Source: an uncultured Gemmatimonadota bacterium | GTDB lineage: Bacteria; Gemmatimonadota; Gemmatimonadetes; Gemmatimonadales; Gemmatimonadaceae | DNA: 9,487 bases | Direction of reading: 5' to 3' | Assembly (NCBI GenBank): GCA_946887155.1 | Contig: CAMPKM010000085.1 | Coordinates: 1-9,487 of the forward strand | Shown here: piece after piece, positions 6,873-9,487 of the stretch | Layout: each line of letters begins with the position of its first letter | Position numbering within the stretch: the stretch's first letter is position 1 | Position numbers and translations under genes: made by a program | Notes under the pieces: model-generated | What the model saw: the letters and a program-made list of their open reading frames with translations, nothing else | Told to the model about the DNA's origin: nothing | Database searches by the model: none

Positions 6873-8343
6873 GCGCTTGTCTCGAAGGTGGGCGGTTGTG
6901 GGCTTCGTGGGCGTCGCTGCGATTGCCGGACTTTCCTGGCCTGCAAGAGAAGCGGGCGTTCCACTCGCTGCCGAGGGTGCGCAGCGCTATGTGTGGAACC
7001 GGGATTCTCTCTGGACTGCGCTCGAGGCAACCTTCTCTAATCAACGCGCCGAGGGCTGCGCCAACGAGCGCCTGACGACTGCCACGGTCGCTTCGCTGGA
7101 ATCGGAACTCGTCAGGCTGGGCGCGAACCGTGTTCCGGCTACAGATCCGGCGCTGGATTCGCTCGAGAACGCCTATTTTGCGCTGGCACCGCACATTGCG
7201 GCGTGTGGTTCGCTCGCCAACGACTATGTCGCGCTCCAGGGCCGGCTGCGCGAGGTCATCAAGTGGCAGTCGACGGCTTGGGACCTTTCCAATCGACAAG
7301 TCCGCGATCGTCTCTACCAGTCCCTCTACGGTTCGCGAGCGGCAGTAGAGGAAGTGATGCTCCAGCACCAGGACAGCATCACCCCGCTTTACACCGGGGC
7401 CGAAGTGCCGTCGGTGACACCGTCGGCCATGTCGAATGCCGTCATGCTCCACTCGGGCGACATGCTCGTGTCGCGCGGCGGCTATCCCACCTCGGCGCTC
7501 ATCGCCCGCGGGAGTGACTTCCCGGGCAATTTCTCGCACGTCGCGTTCGTGCACATCGACTCCGCCACCCATGCCATCACGGTGATCGAAGCGCACATCG
7601 AGCGCGGCGTGGCGACCGGCACCGCTGATGAGTACCTGGCCGACAAGAAGCGCCGCGTCATGCTCGTCAGGCTGAGACCTGATCTCCCTGCCCTGCAGCA
7701 GGATCCCATGCTCCCGCACCGCGCCGCCACGGCCATGCTCGAGCGGGCTCGGCGCGAGCACATCCCATACGACTTCACGATGGACTATGCCGACCCATCA
7801 CGGCTCTTCTGCTCGGAAGTCGCCTCGGCTGCCTATCGAGAGCTTGGCGTCACCCTCTAGACAGGAATTTCGACGATCTCGTCGCCAGGCCTCCGGCGCT
7901 GGCTCGCCTCGTTTGGCGTCAGGCAGTTCGAGACGCAGGAACCGTCGGATCTGGAGTACGATCCACAGCTGAGCGTAGTGGCCGAATGGCGCGACGCGGA
8001 ATCGCTGTTCGATGACCACATCGACAATGCCGTGACGGACGCAATGCTCGAGGGCGCCGAACGTGGCGACGTACTGACGTTCGACTGGTACGCGTTGCCC
8101 GTCGCCCGCCTGCTCAAGGCGTACAGCTGGGTGCGCGAACGCACGGGAAGTCCCGGACCCATTCCGCAGGGCATGTCCCCCGCCTCTGCCCTGCGCAACC
8201 GGTCGTACAACGCACGGCACTCGGCGTTAGGCACCGGGGTTCGCGCCGCGGCCGGGCAATGGGAAACGGAGCATGGGTACCGGCCGCCGTACTGGACCCT
8301 GGTATCGCTCGCCCGGCAGGCCGCCACGGGTGTGCAACCGTAG
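6865..8343 (+). pseudogene. exported YiiX-like permuted-papain cysteine hydrolase, split by an in-frame TAG
   Basis: Read from GTG 6865, the N-terminus is a likely signal peptide (RRLSRRW, then hydrophobic VVGFVGVAAIAGLSW), followed by a helical region and a YiiX/YebB (DUF830, permuted NlpC/P60-papain) domain. These enzymes cleave amide or ester bonds, often in the cell envelope. Active-site candidates are H225 in FSHVAFVHID, E242 in VIEAHIERG and C316 in LFCSEVASAAY; HSGDMLV starts at residue 196. The frame meets TAG at 7858-7860 (codon 332), then stays open for 160 codons to TAG at 8341-8343. The tail reads as real protein (ISSPGLRRWLASFGVRQFE, DWYALPVARLLKAYSWVRER). The intact protein would be about 492 residues. 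One base change (TGG or CAG to TAG) or a sequencing error explains this. All three active-site candidates lie before the stop, so a 331-residue product might fold and act. The gene overlaps the kinase by 8 bp; TTG 6877 is an alternative start. Confidence 0.8.
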
Positions 8344-8370
8344 GTTCAACGGCTCCCCACTCCGCTCCTT

Positions 8371-9487
8371 TCAGTCCTCGCGCAGCGCGTTTACCGGTTC
8401 CAGGCGCGATCCGAGTTGCGCCGGCCTTGCACTGGCGATGACTGCAACCAGCAGCACGACGACCGAGACACTCACTGTCGTCACCAGGTCCGATGCTTCG
8501 ATCTCGTAGAGAAGGTTGGACAGCAGCGCCCCCATCGCTCGCGCCGCAAGAATTCCGGCCACCGTTCCACATCCGGCGATAAGAAAACCTCGCAGAACCA
8601 CCATTTTCCCAACCGCGCGGCTCGTGGCGCCCAGCGCCATCCGGATGCCGATCTCGCGCGTGCGCCGGCGCACCATCGCGGACATCATGGAGAAAAGGCC
8701 GATCGCCGCCATCAGCAAGGCCGTCAAACCGAACGCGCCCAGGATGAGCGAGTTGAGACGAGGCTGGGCGCGAGGGCCCTCGAGATGCGTCTCCAGTGAC
8801 GCGATGTTCGCCACGGTCACGGCCGGGTCCACTTCCCTGACCGCCTGACGAATGAGCGGTGCTGCGTTGACCTGGCCTTCCGTCCTGACGAGCAACCTGG
8901 CCGGCGCTACGGGAAAAAACGACTGCGCCAGGGGGAAGTACACGCTGGGGCGATCACTCCTGAGATCGCGGTATCTCGTCTCGGGGACCACACCGACCAC
9001 CGTCAGCTCCCTTCCGCGGCCCATCGCGATAACCTTGCCCAAAGGATCCTGGCCAGGCCAGAGCGCCTGCGCGACCGATGCACTCACGATCACAACGCCC
9101 GGGGCGCCCTCACGATCGGCGTCGGAGAACGCACGACCCTGGAGCAACGGTGTGTCGACCGTCGCGAAGTAGTTCGGCGTGATGATCTCCATGTTCACCG
9201 TCGGGTTCCGCTGCACTTCTTCGGCACTCTGGCCCAGCAGCGCGACGCGGCCGTCAATGCCGCCGCCGCTGCCGACGAAGGGCACGGAAAGGACGGGCGT
9301 CGCGCTTCCGATGCCCGGCATGCTCGTCAGGCGGGTTTGGAGTCGGTCGTGAAAATCCAGGTACACCGACTTGACTGCCAATCGGTCCGCCGGGATGGCC
9401 AGTTCAACTGCGACCAGCTGTGCCGCGTCGAACCGCAGGTCCGTGCGCTGCAGGTTGATGAAGCTTCGCGTAACCAACGCCGCGGCC
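8371..9487 (-). CDS. MacB/FtsX-type ABC transporter permease, C-terminal part (cut by window end)
   Basis: The frame is open to the right edge, so the N-terminus is missing; about 371 residues are visible. It matches the C-terminal half of ADOP-style permeases. It opens with LVTRSFINLQRTDLRFD, which follows an upstream helix in such proteins, then a periplasmic MacB-core domain (VSASVAQALWPGQDPLGKVI, VVGVVPETRYRDLRSD). Then come the three-helix FtsX domain (LILGAFGLTALLMAAIGLF; GFLIAGCGTVAGILAARAMG; TVSVSVVVLLVAVIASA) and the cytosolic coupling segment RRRTREIGIRMALGAT between the first two helices. The protein ends EPVNALRED, the family's usual stop site. These permeases use mechanotransmission to move lipids, peptides or drugs across the envelope with a separate ATPase, which is not in view. 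It converges on the hydrolase gene with 27 bp between stops. I see no hairpin terminator there. Confidence 0.92.
   Translation of the reverse strand, partial: AAALVTRSFINLQRTDLRFDAAQLVAVELAIPADRLAVKSVYLDFHDRLQTRLTSMPGIGSATPVLSVPFVGSGGGIDGRVALLGQSAEEVQRNPTVNMEIITPNYFATVDTPLLQGRAFSDADREGAPGVVIVSASVAQALWPGQDPLGKVIAMGRGRELTVVGVVPETRYRDLRSDRPSVYFPLAQSFFPVAPARLLVRTEGQVNAAPLIRQAVREVDPAVTVANIASLETHLEGPRAQPRLNSLILGAFGLTALLMAAIGLFSMMSAMVRRRTREIGIRMALGATSRAVGKMVVLRGFLIAGCGTVAGILAARAMGALLSNLLYEIEASDLVTTVSVSVVVLLVAVIASARPAQLGSRLEPVNALRED

Noticed and set aside
6823..7761. 312-codon open frame on the minus strand opposite the hydrolase
   Set aside because: The plus strand holds the YiiX motifs and signal peptide; the minus translation is His/Arg-rich with no recognisable fold.
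7858..7860. Genome-wide reassignment of TAG to an amino acid
   Set aside because: TAG also ends the kinase, directly inside the next gene's start, and ends the hydrolase tail just before the convergent permease stop.
8344..8370. Bidirectional terminator between the convergent hydrolase and permease genes
   Set aside because: No stable inverted repeat or T-tract is visible in these 27 bases; the 16-bp gap at 1579-1594 is equally bare.

Overview
The window is GC-rich bacterial chromosome, densely coding and with very short gaps between genes. The best clue to the host is the large membrane Ser/Thr kinase, with its GGGGMARVF loop, one transmembrane helix and an outer TolB-like/TPR sensor. A MacB/FtsX-type (ADOP-style) permease lies at the right edge. 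This pairing is typical of Gemmatimonadota, with Acidobacteriota as the second option. The assignment is inferred from family style, not from a marker gene. No RNA gene, CRISPR array, insertion sequence, integrase or phage gene is visible.

Layout. Bases 1-276 hold no supportable gene. A rightward trio follows: a PhnB-like VOC/glyoxalase-fold protein (277-714), a small DUF6494-like protein (791-997) and a small integral-membrane protein with a HEAGH zinc-protease motif (1036-1578). Facing it is a leftward two-gene operon read from 2801 down to 1595. Its first gene is an unrecognised 160-residue protein. It overlaps by 8 bp a GNAT acetyltransferase that carries an extra C-terminal domain ending in a DPHWWKAEY motif. 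Across a 72-bp divergent spacer, a rightward run begins: a three-helix membrane protein with cytosol- or periplasm-facing ankyrin repeats (2874-3854), the receptor-like Ser/Thr kinase (3918-6872) and, overlapping it by 8 bp, an exported YiiX-like permuted-papain cysteine hydrolase (6865 to 8343). At the right edge, converging on this run, is the C-terminal part of an ABC-transporter permease (8371-9487, cut by the window end).

How the genes may work together. The tight overlap of the kinase and the exported hydrolase suggests one translationally coupled envelope-sensing and envelope-hydrolysis unit, perhaps with the ankyrin membrane protein just upstream. This is inferred from gene order only.

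Most notable points. (1) The hydrolase gene is interrupted by a single in-frame TAG at 7858-7860, and the same frame then stays open for 160 more protein-like codons. (2) The octamer CGTTAGGC occurs five times, always on the coding strand and always as NCG-TTA-GGC. It accounts for five of the eight TTA leucine codons I could count in the genes of the window.
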